A DNA stretch of 64,000 bases, taken from assembly GCA_015066105.1 (NCBI GenBank), contig SVOY01000002.1:1-64000 (forward strand), written 5' to 3'. The first letter of the stretch is position 1; the number at the start of each line of letters is the position of its first letter. Below, in pieces: positions 6,608 through 15,808 of the stretch. Source of the DNA: Oscillospiraceae bacterium. GTDB lineage: Bacteria; Bacillota; Clostridia; Oscillospirales; Acutalibacteraceae. The notes beneath the pieces are model-generated. The model worked only from the letters and a program-made list of their open reading frames with translations, was not told the DNA's origin and did not search any database. The translations under genes were made by a program, and so were the position numbers.

Positions 6608-8950
6608 CTATTCGCCCATTTTAGTTGTCATCAACTTATAGAGCTGTGTGTTTTTAGGAAATTTACGCTCAAAGGGTACAAGGTCAGAGCCTACCTTAAC
6701 AAGACCGTGACCTGCATCAACATTTGTTATGTGCTTCATCTGGTCATCGCTAATCTGTAAAAGATTAGCAAGGTCGTCTCTGTCCGTACTGCCTTGGTTG
6801 AGCATAATAATAAACTCTGAGTTAGCGAGCATTGTTCTTGCAGTATGGCTCTGCATCATATCATCCACATTCTGTGTGATACCCGTACAAAAAGCGCCGT
6901 ATTTTCTGACTCGCTTCCAAAGAGTAAAAAGAAAATCTGCCGTGTACTGATGACGGAACAGAAGATAGATTTCATCTATGAAGATATATGTTTCTCTGCC
7001 CTCTGCTCTATTCTTTGTAATACGATTGAGAATACTGTCAAGAACAACCAACATACCGATAGGCATAAGATGTGTGCCGAGGTCGTGAATGTCATAGCAA
7101 AGAAGTCTGTTTTCACTGTTGACATTTGTCTGCTTTGCAAAGGTATTATGAGAGCCTGTTGTGAAAAGCTCCATATTAAGTGCAAGCTCCTGAGCTTCAT
7201 CTTCGGGCTGTTCCTTAAGGTTTGCAACCAAGTCAAGAAGTGTGGGCGGTTTGCCCTTGTACTTTTTCTTGATATAGTTGCGATAAACATTTGTAAGGCA
7301 ACGGTCAATAATTGATTTCTGCTTACCGTCAATCTTGTCCGTACCTATAATCTGTTCAAACAGTGACATAATAAACTCTGATTTAAGAGCTATGGGATTG
7401 TCACCGTCTGCATAATCTTGGTTAATGTCAAGACAGTTAATGTGATTTTTACTTGTAGCTGAAAGCTGAACAACCTGACCGCCTAATGCTTCAACCAAGG
7501 CTTTGTATTCTCTTTCCGGGTCGATGATGATAATATCAGCATCAGTAGTAAGGTGAAGTGTGGATACTTCTTCCTTGCCCGTAAAGGATTTACCACTACC
7601 CGAAACGCCAAGAATAATGCAGTTTCCGTTAAGAAGCTCCTTACGGTTGACAACGATAAGGTTTTTGGAAATCACATTGACACCCTGACAAACACCGCCC
7701 TTGTGCTGAATTTCCTGCACCTTAAAGGGCATAAAAACAGCAAGGCTTTCAGTTGTGAGAGTACGCCTTGCGAGGATCTTATTCGTGCCTATGGGAAGCG
7801 TTGCATTAAAACCTTCCAACTGCTGAAATCTTAAAGTACCAATCTGACAGGTATTACCGCCTGCAGCTACAATAGTTTCAGTATCGGTGTTAAGCTGTTC
7901 AAGAGTGTCCGCCGTGTGCATAATGGTCATTACGACCTTAAACATCTTTTGGTCACGTGTCATAATGTCATCCAAAAACTCACGGATTTCCTTTCTCTGC
8001 TGCTCCATATCATAAGGAATGATTGCAGAGAAGTTATTGTTTGCGTTCTGCTTTCTCTGATAGTTTGCTATATTTGTTTCAATACCGAGTGCCTGCTTTT
8101 CAACAAACTTCTGAGCTTCCTGCGTTGACACGGGTACAATGTCAAAGTTAAAAATCATATTTTTACAGGAATCTGTTATTACACGGATGATTTCATCCTT
8201 GACATAAGAGGCATAACCTCTGACAAAAAGCACACGGGCAAATTTATCACCGACTTTGAAATAATCCCCCTTAAACTCGAAGCTGTCGGGAGATATATAG
8301 TCCTTGAAGCTTTCACCCTTTCGCATTGTGTCACGAAGGTCAAACTGATAATCTGCATCGTCATCAGGTCGGCAAAAATCGTGAATGATACGAAGTCTTT
8401 CTGTCAGTTCAAGCTCTCTGCACTTTGAGCCTATTCGTGAGAAGTGTGCAATCAAATCAGTACCGGCACGGTTAAAGTGAGCTCTTGCTTCTTCAACCGT
8501 TTTCTTCTGAATTGTCAGGGTAATGTACTTATCCTGAACAATGGCACTTGTACTGTTAGCAAGACCTGTAAGCATTTCATTGATTTCACGGCGGAACACG
8601 TCTTTACCGTCATTCTGTCTTTCAGTAAGCAGAAGATTGTTAAGCTCATCACTCTTTATTCTTCTGTTGATGATTGTAAGCTGACTTGAAACGCCGTTTT
8701 CAAGAGAATTAAGAATATCACTGTACTTGAAAAAGTCTGTTTCCTTATCCTCTTTACTTGCTACGGCATAGTTAATATCGGTAAACTTAAAGACTTTTGA
8801 ATATCTGTCTTTACCGACAAGAAAAATGCCATCGGGATAAACTGCTCTTATGTCTATTGCATCTTGCACAGACTTAGGAACAGCCATACCGTCACCGAAA
8901 TTTTCGCTTATTCCTACGAGGCTTTTCAGCTTTCCGAGTAAGTCGAACAT
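6608..8950 (-). CDS. virB4: VirB4-like conjugation ATPase (TraE/TrsE type)
   Basis: About 780 aa. The N-terminal half is the CagE/TrbE/VirB4 domain. The ATPase half carries Walker A GVSGSGKSF near residue 450 and Walker B IFIDEIYLLF near residue 657, with the downstream ITQNVDD motif. VirB4 proteins power assembly of the type IV secretion channel at the inner face of the membrane. The open frame extends to a GTG at 8959, but AAGGAG abuts that codon and sits 8 bases before the ATG at 8950, which is therefore preferred. The start lies inside the prgI gene. Confidence 0.92.
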   Translation of the reverse strand: MFDLLGKLKSLVGISENFGDGMAVPKSVQDAIDIRAVYPDGIFLVGKDRYSKVFKFTDINYAVASKEDKETDFFKYSDILNSLENGVSSQLTIINRRIKSDELNNLLLTERQNDGKDVFRREINEMLTGLANSTSAIVQDKYITLTIQKKTVEEARAHFNRAGTDLIAHFSRIGSKCRELELTERLRIIHDFCRPDDDADYQFDLRDTMRKGESFKDYISPDSFEFKGDYFKVGDKFARVLFVRGYASYVKDEIIRVITDSCKNMIFNFDIVPVSTQEAQKFVEKQALGIETNIANYQRKQNANNNFSAIIPYDMEQQRKEIREFLDDIMTRDQKMFKVVMTIMHTADTLEQLNTDTETIVAAGGNTCQIGTLRFQQLEGFNATLPIGTNKILARRTLTTESLAVFMPFKVQEIQHKGGVCQGVNVISKNLIVVNRKELLNGNCIILGVSGSGKSFTGKEEVSTLHLTTDADIIIIDPEREYKALVEALGGQVVQLSATSKNHINCLDINQDYADGDNPIALKSEFIMSLFEQIIGTDKIDGKQKSIIDRCLTNVYRNYIKKKYKGKPPTLLDLVANLKEQPEDEAQELALNMELFTTGSHNTFAKQTNVNSENRLLCYDIHDLGTHLMPIGMLVVLDSILNRITKNRAEGRETYIFIDEIYLLFRHQYTADFLFTLWKRVRKYGAFCTGITQNVDDMMQSHTARTMLANSEFIIMLNQGSTDRDDLANLLQISDDQMKHITNVDAGHGLVKVGSDLVPFERKFPKNTQLYKLMTTKMGE

Positions 8951-9278
8951 CCTTATCACTCCTTTCTATTTCGTCATAAAGGTTTATAGATTTGAATTTA
9001 AGTTCATTCGGCATAAGGATTTCAGAGCGAAGATAAGCAAAGAAAGCCTTTTCTGCTGTCATACCGTGCCAACTGAAAAAGCCTATTGCCGCAAAGGGTG
9101 CCGCACCCAATATGCACACCCAGCTCAAGGTTTCTATACCGAATAAAGGTTTAAGTAAAAAGTACAAGCCTACGGCAACACCGCAGGCAAGAATGGAAAA
9201 GATAAATTGACGAAGTGACAGACCGAAGTAGACACTTTCGGTATAGTCACCGATTTCACGGTTTATCTTTACTTCCAA
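8892..9278 (-). CDS. prgI: PrgI family membrane protein
   Basis: 128 aa starting from a TTG codon (LEVKINREI, read as Met) with AAGGAG 10 bases upstream. Two membrane segments lie at about residues 25-45 and 50-72, followed by a basic tail. The N-terminus EVKINREIGDYTESVYFGLS is the hallmark of PrgI-type proteins, which precede virB4 in Gram-positive conjugation operons and are thought to be VirB3-like channel components. Its 3' end overlaps the virB4 start by about 59 bases, so translation is likely coupled. Confidence 0.88.
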   Translation of the reverse strand: MEVKINREIGDYTESVYFGLSLRQFIFSILACGVAVGLYFLLKPLFGIETLSWVCILGAAPFAAIGFFSWHGMTAEKAFFAYLRSEILMPNELKFKSINLYDEIERSDKDVRLTRKAEKPRRNKRKFR

Positions 9279-9299
9279 ATAGCATCAGCTCCTTTGTCA

Positions 9300-10142
9300 T
9301 TAAAGTCCCATCATTTCCTTAACAACACGGTCAGCCATTTTGACTGTGCCGACAAGGACAATCATGTTAAAGATAAGCTCGCCTACATAACTCCACACCT
9401 GATTAACAGCCGCCGCAGCTTCATCAACTACGGGCGGAGAATCTGCAAACAGAGAGAAGATAATACAGCCGAGTACGATAATTGCACCTTCCAGGCAAAC
9501 GGCAGCATAAGACTTAATAAAGCTCTTACCAACCGATGAGGAAGGCTCACCTGCAAATGATGAAAGCGGAACGGGTGCTATGGCTGTGTACAGATAAATT
9601 TTGAAAAATCTGCCGTACACGGTCATTATCATAACGAAGGACAGTACCGTAATGAAAAGACTGCCGATAAGAGTTACCGCCCACAAGGGAACGCTTTCCC
9701 AAAATCCGCAATCTTCAATGGCCGTTACTATGCTGTCGGGCAAAACCGTCTGACTTACTGCACTCAGTCCTGATGCCGCCATTATTTTTGATACAATACC
9801 TTGTACTATATCAATAAGAGCCATCATCAGCTCAAGTCCGTAGTCAATGGATGCTTTGGCAAGTATAAATCGGATGAACATTTTGACCGCAATTTCAGGT
9901 CTTTTCATTTCCGCAAAACTGCCGCAGGTTTTCATAACACCGACAACAAAAAATAGCACTAAAAGCGAATAACCTATCGCCTGTAATGCTCCGTGTATAT
10001 CTGTTATGACATTCCATATTTCACCGCCCTTAAACTGTTCCGGGGACTGTGTTATTAATAGCCATATTTCGCTTAATTTATCGTTCCAAGTTTCAAGTGC
10101 TTTTTGCAGGTTTTGGACAACCCAATTACTTGATTCTTCCAT
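9300..10142 (-). CDS. VirB6/TrbL-like polytopic channel protein
   Basis: 280 aa with about six hydrophobic segments (LLVLFFVVGVMK near 62, LIGSLFITVLSFVMIMTVYG near 165, AIIVLGCIIFSLFA near 220, LIFNMIVLVGTVKMA near 255). The length, topology and position just before prgI and virB4 match the TrbL/VirB6-like inner-membrane proteins of Tn1549-type elements, which form part of the DNA channel. GGGAGG lies 6 bases before the ATG. No enzymatic motif is expected or seen. Confidence 0.85.
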   Translation of the reverse strand: MEESSNWVVQNLQKALETWNDKLSEIWLLITQSPEQFKGGEIWNVITDIHGALQAIGYSLLVLFFVVGVMKTCGSFAEMKRPEIAVKMFIRFILAKASIDYGLELMMALIDIVQGIVSKIMAASGLSAVSQTVLPDSIVTAIEDCGFWESVPLWAVTLIGSLFITVLSFVMIMTVYGRFFKIYLYTAIAPVPLSSFAGEPSSSVGKSFIKSYAAVCLEGAIIVLGCIIFSLFADSPPVVDEAAAAVNQVWSYVGELIFNMIVLVGTVKMADRVVKEMMGL

Positions 10143-10164
10143 TAAAGACCTCCCTTATCATAAA

Positions 10165-10191
10165 GGGTATGCAGTGGAAATTTGCATACCC
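10165..10191 (-). terminator. Intra-operon hairpin after the 99-aa gene
   Basis: GGGTATGCA at 10165-10173 pairs perfectly with 10183-10191. No long U tract follows on the minus strand (TTTATGA), so it is more likely an attenuator or RNA-processing hairpin than a strong stop. Confidence 0.5.
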
Positions 10192-10200
10192 TCTAAATAG

Positions 10201-10500
10201 TTACTTTTGATTTACAGATTTTAAAGCGAAGAATCCTGTCTTTGTTTTTTTGAAGGTTAGAATTACTTTAGTTCCGTCCGGAAGATATGCTGTTCCAAGA
10301 TAGTCATTGTTCCACCAAGTATTTGCTACAATTTTTCTTCCGTCTTTTAAAGTGAAATAGTTTATCAATTCACCATTCTTTCCCCATCTTTTTAAATCTA
10401 TTGTAGCTTCAAATTCTCCTTCTTCACGCATGAACAAATAATCACTTACGTCAATATCACTGTCAATAAATTCAAGTCTGCCCATTACATATTTCTGCAT
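10201..10500 (-). CDS. Hypothetical 99-aa protein inserted between VirB2- and VirB6-like genes
   Basis: I do not recognise this protein. It is soluble and predicted beta-rich (EGEFEATIDLKRW, DGRKIVANTWW, DGTKVILTFKKTKTGFF) with no signal or membrane segment. AAAGGAG lies 7 bases before the ATG, so it is probably expressed. Its DNA is more AT-rich than the flanking transfer genes, and a perfect hairpin separates it from the next gene. It interrupts a gene pair that is normally adjacent, suggesting a later insertion with an accessory role. Confidence 0.65.
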   Translation of the reverse strand: MQKYVMGRLEFIDSDIDVSDYLFMREEGEFEATIDLKRWGKNGELINYFTLKDGRKIVANTWWNNDYLGTAYLPDGTKVILTFKKTKTGFFALKSVNQK

Positions 10501-10512
10501 GTTCCTGCTCCT

Positions 10513-10863
10513 TTAACCTGTAATAAGGTCAAGAATTTCCTTTGCAAAGGTGATAATAATACCACCCGCAACGGTAAGGAAGCCGTTTGCTCTCTGTGAG
10601 GGGTCGTGTGACTTGAGTGAAAGACCGACCTGAACAACGCCGAAGCCGAGAATAATCATACCTACAGCACGGATAAGACCGAAGATGAAGGTTGAAAGGT
10701 TGTTTACAACGGCTACGGGATCATCAGCTGCAAAGGCAGTAAGACCGAGAGAGCAGAACATTGTGATGCAAAGGATAATGCCTACATAGGCCTTATATCC
10801 CTTTCTCACATTACCCTGTAAGGGTGACTTGGATGATTTTACGATTGAATTACTTTTTTTCAT
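10513..10863 (-). CDS. Maff2 family membrane protein, VirB2-like
   Basis: 116 aa with two membrane segments: about residues 25-47 (VGIILCITMFCSLGLTAFAA, signal-like and ending AFAA) and about 60-82 (IFGLIRAVGMIILGFGVVQ), then GLSLKSHDPSQRANGFLTVAGGI. This matches the Maff2 family, which takes the place of the VirB2/TrbC pilin-type subunit in Tn1549-type elements. The start overlaps the VirD4 stop by 14 bases and AAGGAGG lies 9 bases upstream. Whether it polymerises is unknown. Confidence 0.82.
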   Translation of the reverse strand: MKKSNSIVKSSKSPLQGNVRKGYKAYVGIILCITMFCSLGLTAFAADDPVAVVNNLSTFIFGLIRAVGMIILGFGVVQVGLSLKSHDPSQRANGFLTVAGGIIITFAKEILDLITG

Positions 10864-12679
10864 TAGTTTTTTCCTCCTTATAAATTTCTCTTAAAATTTC
10901 TTCAACTTCAATATTTGATAAAATAACGAAATCCTCTTCTTCCGTTACTTCCTCTTTTGCTTCAGCATCATTTTTAAGGCTGAAGCGTAAACCGCCTGAA
11001 ACATAGTCATTGAAGCCGTGAACGTAAGGCTCTGCATTTCCGTTGGCGGTAAATTCAACATTAGGGTGTTTTAAAATATTGTATTTTAAATCCATAATTG
11101 GTCTTTCTCCTCGGATAAAGAGCAGTGCATATTTATTGTCAAGCATTCTGACCTCATCGGGTGTCAGAAGCTCACGTCCTGTCATCTGGTAATTAGTTGA
11201 ATAACTACCGTTTTTACCTTTGGACTGACCGTAGGTATTAGTATCAATAGTTTCTTTACCGAGGAGCTTTGATACATATTCGTGGGTGCTCTGTTCATTA
11301 CCTCCGAGATAGAGGAACTCATCACAGTTACCCACTATGCTTTCCCACTGTTTCTCAAAAAGAGCTTTGAGTTGTGCCATATTCTGTATGATGATCGATA
11401 CAGAAATTTCACGGGAACGCATTGTTGACAAAAGCTTGTCAAAATCATCAGGTAACGCCACATTGGCAAACTCGTCCATAACGAAATGAACATGAACGGG
11501 AAGTCTGCCACCGTGAACAAAATCAGCCTGATAATATAACTGCTGAAAAAGTTGAGTGTATAACATACCGACAATGAAATTAAAGCTCATATCGTTATCG
11601 GAAATAAGGCAGAAAACTGCTGTTTTCTCTTCACCGATTTTGTCAAGCTCCATTTCATCGTTCTGTGTTATTGAAGCAAGTGAGTTAAGGTCAAACTTCT
11701 CAAGCCTTGCAAGTAATGTAATCTGAATTGATTTAAGAGTTTTACCCGCACCCTTTCTGTACGAACGGTAATATCTTGCAGCGATATGTCCCGGCTTTTC
11801 CTTTTCAAGGTCATCAAATAACTTGTCTAAAGGACTTCTGAATGTTTCATCATCCTCGCTGACATCACCCTGCCGTATCATCTCAAGCACCGTAGGAAAG
11901 TTTTGGTCTTCGGGAGGTGCCTCATAGTGCAGAATAGATATTAAGGCTTTGAGAAGCAGGCTTGCCGCTTGGTCCCAGAAAGGGTCTTGTGCCTGTGAGC
12001 CTTTAGGTGTGGTGTTTTTGAAAATGTTAGTCACAAGACGCTGAATGTCGTTATCATCCCTGATATACACAAATGGATTGTAGCAATCACTTTTTTCCAT
12101 ATTGATTAAATCAAGTATTTTTATCTTATATCCCTTTTCTTCTAAAAGATAACCTGTATCACGGAGAATTTCACCCTTCGGGTCAAGAATAATAAACGAG
12201 GTATTGGCATTGACTATATTGACCTTTGCAAAGTGGAAGGTCTTACCCGAACCGGAGCCGCCCACACATAATATGTTTAAATTTCTTCTGTGTTTTCTGC
12301 CGTCAAGACCTATAGCCGTGTTCTGTGTGAGAATCTTATTCGCACATATATCCTTCTTGTCCATATACTTTTTTGATATTGCTTCGGGCTTTCCCCATTT
12401 TGCGGAGCCGTGTTCTTCTCTGTGGCGGTAGTTTCTTTCACTTGAAATGTAAATACCGATACTCAAAACATATATCACAATAAAAATGAGGACAGTTTCC
12501 AGACTGTCCTCACAGAAGGATATTTTAAAAGGATTTGCAAATGCAATACTTAAATTTTCAATTATTCCTACAAGACCTTCACCCATATACGGTGCCGTTA
12601 AAAGAGCAAACCATATAACGGGTATTAAACCGCAGGCATAAAGTATAAGGTTGTTTTTAGATAACCTATCTTGCTTCAT
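10850..12679 (-). CDS. virD4: VirD4-type coupling protein (TraG/TraD family ATPase)
   Basis: 609 aa from the ATG at 12679; the frame also opens at 12718, but GAGGAG lies 8 bases before 12679. Two N-terminal membrane segments lie at about 12-32 and 53-75. The ATPase has Walker A GGSGSGKTF near residue 143 and a Walker B-like VHFVMDEFAN later, then the SREISVSIIIQNMAQLKALF region typical of TraG. The protein docks the relaxase-DNA complex onto the secretion channel. The start lies within the end of the 63-aa gene and the stop overlaps the Maff2 start. Confidence 0.92.
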   Translation of the reverse strand: MKQDRLSKNNLILYACGLIPVIWFALLTAPYMGEGLVGIIENLSIAFANPFKISFCEDSLETVLIFIVIYVLSIGIYISSERNYRHREEHGSAKWGKPEAISKKYMDKKDICANKILTQNTAIGLDGRKHRRNLNILCVGGSGSGKTFHFAKVNIVNANTSFIILDPKGEILRDTGYLLEEKGYKIKILDLINMEKSDCYNPFVYIRDDNDIQRLVTNIFKNTTPKGSQAQDPFWDQAASLLLKALISILHYEAPPEDQNFPTVLEMIRQGDVSEDDETFRSPLDKLFDDLEKEKPGHIAARYYRSYRKGAGKTLKSIQITLLARLEKFDLNSLASITQNDEMELDKIGEEKTAVFCLISDNDMSFNFIVGMLYTQLFQQLYYQADFVHGGRLPVHVHFVMDEFANVALPDDFDKLLSTMRSREISVSIIIQNMAQLKALFEKQWESIVGNCDEFLYLGGNEQSTHEYVSKLLGKETIDTNTYGQSKGKNGSYSTNYQMTGRELLTPDEVRMLDNKYALLFIRGERPIMDLKYNILKHPNVEFTANGNAEPYVHGFNDYVSGGLRFSLKNDAEAKEEVTEEEDFVILSNIEVEEILREIYKEEKTNEKK

Positions 12680-12857
12680 AGCCGCTTCTCCTCTTATCTT
12701 TTTCAAGAGGCGCATCAATAATTTTCAGCAGTAATTCATCGACATCTTCTGTCGGTTTTTCTTCTTCAAGAAGCATATTGCGAAATTCGTTAAAGCCGTT
12801 AATCAAAAGGTTGTGTTCAAAGTCGTCCAGAGCTATTACACGCTTTCGTGACCTCAT
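12666..12857 (-). CDS. Small conserved protein preceding VirD4
   Basis: 63 aa, charged, starting MRSRKRVIALDDFEHNLL and containing KPTEDVDELLLKIIDAP. From memory, very similar short proteins precede the coupling-protein gene in Tn1549-type elements, but I know of no function. It is soluble and probably helical. AGGGAG lies about 8 bases before the ATG, and its last codons overlap the virD4 start (GGCTATGAAGC), so the pair is translationally coupled. Confidence 0.75.
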   Translation of the reverse strand: MRSRKRVIALDDFEHNLLINGFNEFRNMLLEEEKPTEDVDELLLKIIDAPLEKDKRRSGYEAR

Positions 12858-12869
12858 ACAAACACTCCC

Positions 12870-13712
12870 TTATCTCGCATCTCTGTTTCTCGCTCTTGCC
12901 TCTATTGTTTTTTCCATCGATGTAATAATTGAGTTGGCTTCGCTGCGGATTTTTGAAAGCTCTTTTCTGATTTCCTTGGGACTTCTGTCCTCAAAAAGCA
13001 TCTCGTTCTTTTCAAAGCCTTCAGGCTCAAAGCCCATTCTTCTGCAAGTGATGTAGGAAACGGCTCTTGCCGTGAATTCATTTGCTTCACGGTTATATTC
13101 GCCCTTGTCCATACCTGCGTGAGCTATTTCCTTTGAAAGTGCTCTGAAAATTTCTTCAGCGGTCATACCCTGCATAATATGGATTTCATTTTTCTCTGAA
13201 TCATAGATTGCGGGAATGCCTTCGGGTAAATCATTTCTTATCTCAACGGGAACGGGAGAAGTCTTAACAAGAATCTTAATGAGTATATTTTCGTTGGGGA
13301 GCTTTCTGTTTCTGCGAGAGTCATCAGCATCTGTCTGTGTTATGTCAAAGACCTTCTTCGCATTGTAGCTAACTCCCGTTGTGCCGTCCTCTCTTGTAAA
13401 TTCTTTTCCCGGCTCAAGGATTGTAATTGCCTTTTCACCCTTGTTGATATATACGCCCTGCTCCTGCCAATACTTTGAGTCGCCGAGCTTTGTCGCTTCG
13501 GGCATCTGATGTGTTACCAGGATTGCGTTGCTTACAGAGTATCTGTCAAAGCGGCTCTGAACATCAAGATAAGATTTGAACTTATCCGTGTCAGTTAAAC
13601 TCTTTGTACCTTCTTCAAGCATTTCATAAGCCCTTGCTCTGCTTTCCTGCCTCTGCTTTTTCCAATCGTCTTTGTTAAAAGTTTCATTTGAATTTGCTTT
13701 AACCTCTGACAT
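12870..13712 (-). CDS. ArdC-like antirestriction/ssDNA-binding protein
   Basis: 280 aa from the ATG at 13712 (MSEVKANSNE); the frame opens further upstream, but that part lies inside pcfB and AAGGA sits about 10 bases before 13712. Residues ~30-150 resemble the ArdC N-terminal domain (FKSYLDVQSRFDRYSVSNA, WQEQGVYINKGEKAI). Residues ~180-235 resemble the attached metallopeptidase domain (IFRALSKEIAHAGMD, then a downstream E in REANEFTARAVSY). The HExxH zinc motif is altered (SKEIAHA), so catalysis is doubtful. ArdC proteins protect incoming single strands. It overlaps the pcfB stop by 14 bases. Confidence 0.8.
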   Translation of the reverse strand: MSEVKANSNETFNKDDWKKQRQESRARAYEMLEEGTKSLTDTDKFKSYLDVQSRFDRYSVSNAILVTHQMPEATKLGDSKYWQEQGVYINKGEKAITILEPGKEFTREDGTTGVSYNAKKVFDITQTDADDSRRNRKLPNENILIKILVKTSPVPVEIRNDLPEGIPAIYDSEKNEIHIMQGMTAEEIFRALSKEIAHAGMDKGEYNREANEFTARAVSYITCRRMGFEPEGFEKNEMLFEDRSPKEIRKELSKIRSEANSIITSMEKTIEARARNRDAR

Positions 13713-14493
13713 GTTCTTTATTTCCTTTCTTCTTTTTATTTTTATTGTTTTGATGTGTAGGTGCTTTGCTTTGTGTATTTTTCTTCGGTGCGGACTTTTC
13801 GTTTGCTTTTTCTCTCTCAATTTCCTCTCGGTAAAGTTTAAGCTTTCTTTTGATGGAAGGTCGCAAAGCCGCATCACTTTCGTCCCTTGAGTAACCCTGA
13901 GCTCCTCTGCTCACGGAAGTAGGCTCGGACAGACGGGATTTTTCCGTCCTCGCCTGAGAAGGGTTGGTAGAATAACTCTTCTCTTTTTGCTGTTGCTGTT
14001 TACTGAAAAGCCGTTCAATAAATTCATTAGTCGGCATCTGACCGGGTGTGCTTCTGTTGGGCACATCCTGTCTGCCTTCCATAGATTTCTTGACCGCTTT
14101 TCGTATTGTCATCTGATTCGGTGTACCGAGCTGGAAGCGTTCAAAAATTCGGTTGACCTTTTCGGCATCTTCTTCTCTTACCATAATGTCACACTTACCG
14201 TCTTTAGCTTTGTTATCCTTGAGCACATGGTACATAACACCGTAACGCTTTGCTTCCTCACAAAACTTTCTGAGGTGTTCGTCTTTGATTTCAAAAACCT
14301 TAATCGGCTTGTTTGTTTTAAGCATCTTTGTGAGAGAAGCTTTACCTACTGAAGTATTTGAATTATCCTTCATTGCAATAATAAGCAAGTTGGCAAGACG
14401 CTCAACATTGTCACCCGTAATCTTTGCAGCCACCTGAACTCCTTCCAAAGTCATTCGCACAATTTGTTCGGCAGCATCACCTGATGCGTTCAT
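13699..14493 (-). CDS. pcfB: PcfB family relaxosome accessory protein (DUF3801)
   Basis: 264 aa. The N-terminal ~130 residues match PcfB/DUF3801 (MNASGDAAEQIVRMTLEGV, LLIIAMKDNSNTSVGKASL, FCEEAKRYGVMYHVLKD). The C-terminal half is basic and low complexity, ending in KNKKKKGNKEHVRG. PcfB-type proteins link the relaxase to the coupling protein. The start overlaps the relaxase stop by 17 bases and the stop overlaps the ArdC-like start. GGAAGGAG precedes the ATG by 10 bases. Confidence 0.85.
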   Translation of the reverse strand: MNASGDAAEQIVRMTLEGVQVAAKITGDNVERLANLLIIAMKDNSNTSVGKASLTKMLKTNKPIKVFEIKDEHLRKFCEEAKRYGVMYHVLKDNKAKDGKCDIMVREEDAEKVNRIFERFQLGTPNQMTIRKAVKKSMEGRQDVPNRSTPGQMPTNEFIERLFSKQQQQKEKSYSTNPSQARTEKSRLSEPTSVSRGAQGYSRDESDAALRPSIKRKLKLYREEIEREKANEKSAPKKNTQSKAPTHQNNKNKKKKGNKEHVRG

Positions 14494-15808
14494 AATTCAT
14501 CAACTCCTTCCTGCTGTTAGATTCTTTAGCCTGCTCTATTCGCTCGTCGATGACAGGCTTTTGTTTTTCAATTCTGTCGCATATAACAATATCTCTCCGC
14601 AGCTTTTTAATCATTACGGAGAGATTGGAGATGTGTTCTCTGATTTCGTTTTCTTCTTTTTCATCACCGCTTCTTGTTGCGACTTTAAGTTTGTTACGAA
14701 GAATATCTCTTGCCTTTGTAAGCTCCGCCAATTCATCCTTACGAGAAGAACTGAACTGTTCTAACTGCTCGTAGCTTTCAATATCGTTGTCACACAAAAG
14801 ATTTTGCTGTTCAATCAGACGGTCAAGCTTTCTGACCTCCTGAAAAAATCGCTTTTGTAATTCTCTGTTTCTTTCAGGTCTTTCCTTTACAATCTTTACA
14901 ACCGTAATAAAACGAACATAGACCTGCTGATAATTTTCATTGTCCAAATCCTCAAGGTAATCTTCAACAGTGTTATCCTGTTCGGGAAGTTCAACTTTTT
15001 TTCTTCGTATGTTTTCTTCGATACGCTCGGCAAGTCTGTCGGGTTCGTAATCTTGTCCGAGGTTTCTCAATCGTCTTGCTTTCGGAAACAACGGATGCGT
15101 CAGCGTGACATACTTGTGACTGAAATCGAAAGTATATCCTCGCTTCTTCATCTCTCTGAAAAAATCATTTTCATTTTCTGAGAGAAGAATACACTCATCA
15201 ATATCTTTTCTGAAGATTACATTCTTTGTAACCTTACCGGCCTTTTCCTCCATATACTCATAACGGCTTATGTGCTTTGAAGGTCCGGGATTTTCAATCA
15301 CAGACAGACCGTACTCACGGCAAAGATTGTCAGACAGTTCTCTCATTCGTCTGTTGTTTGCTTTACAAGAGTTATATTTTTTTCCATCAACAAATGAAAC
15401 GGAATTAAGGACGAAATGATTATGACAGCAATCGGTATCAAGGTGTGTAGCTACAACTACTTCAAAGCGGTCACCCCACATTTGCTCTGCAAACTTCATT
15501 CCGATTTCGTGTGCTACTTCGGGCGTAACTTCACCCGGTGCAAAAGATTGATAACCGTGAAAAGCCAATATACCGTTTTTCTTACCGTATTCTTTTTTTG
15601 TTTCCTGCATCTGTTCGTAAGCAGAGGCGGGATTGCAGTTAAGAGCATTAACAAAAAGTTTCTTCTCTGTCTTCGATGACTTAGTCGCATAATCAAGTAC
15701 ATCTTTTAAATCTTCCTTGTCTTTAAGAGAAGTCTTTTCAATGTTTGCTGCATAGTCAATCACATGGTCGAGCCTGCAATCAACTTTCCAAAGACTAACC
15801 GTTGCCAA
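14477..15808 (-). CDS. Relaxase/mobilization nuclease (MOBP type)
   Basis: About 443 aa. The relaxase domain covers residues ~1-250 and has the histidine triad motif HLDTDCCHNHFVLNSVSF near residue 124 and Tyr-containing N-terminal motifs (DYAANIEKT). It nicks oriT and stays bound to the 5' end for transfer. The frame begins with an ATG at 15853, but relatives start M-A-T-x-x-L-W-K-V. A TTG at 15808 gives exactly that (LATVSLWKVDCR) with AAGAGG 7 bases upstream, so TTG is preferred. It overlaps the mobC stop by 14 bases. The C-terminal part is coiled coil. Confidence 0.9.
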   Translation of the reverse strand: MATVSLWKVDCRLDHVIDYAANIEKTSLKDKEDLKDVLDYATKSSKTEKKLFVNALNCNPASAYEQMQETKKEYGKKNGILAFHGYQSFAPGEVTPEVAHEIGMKFAEQMWGDRFEVVVATHLDTDCCHNHFVLNSVSFVDGKKYNSCKANNRRMRELSDNLCREYGLSVIENPGPSKHISRYEYMEEKAGKVTKNVIFRKDIDECILLSENENDFFREMKKRGYTFDFSHKYVTLTHPLFPKARRLRNLGQDYEPDRLAERIEENIRRKKVELPEQDNTVEDYLEDLDNENYQQVYVRFITVVKIVKERPERNRELQKRFFQEVRKLDRLIEQQNLLCDNDIESYEQLEQFSSSRKDELAELTKARDILRNKLKVATRSGDEKEENEIREHISNLSVMIKKLRRDIVICDRIEKQKPVIDERIEQAKESNSRKELMNYERIR

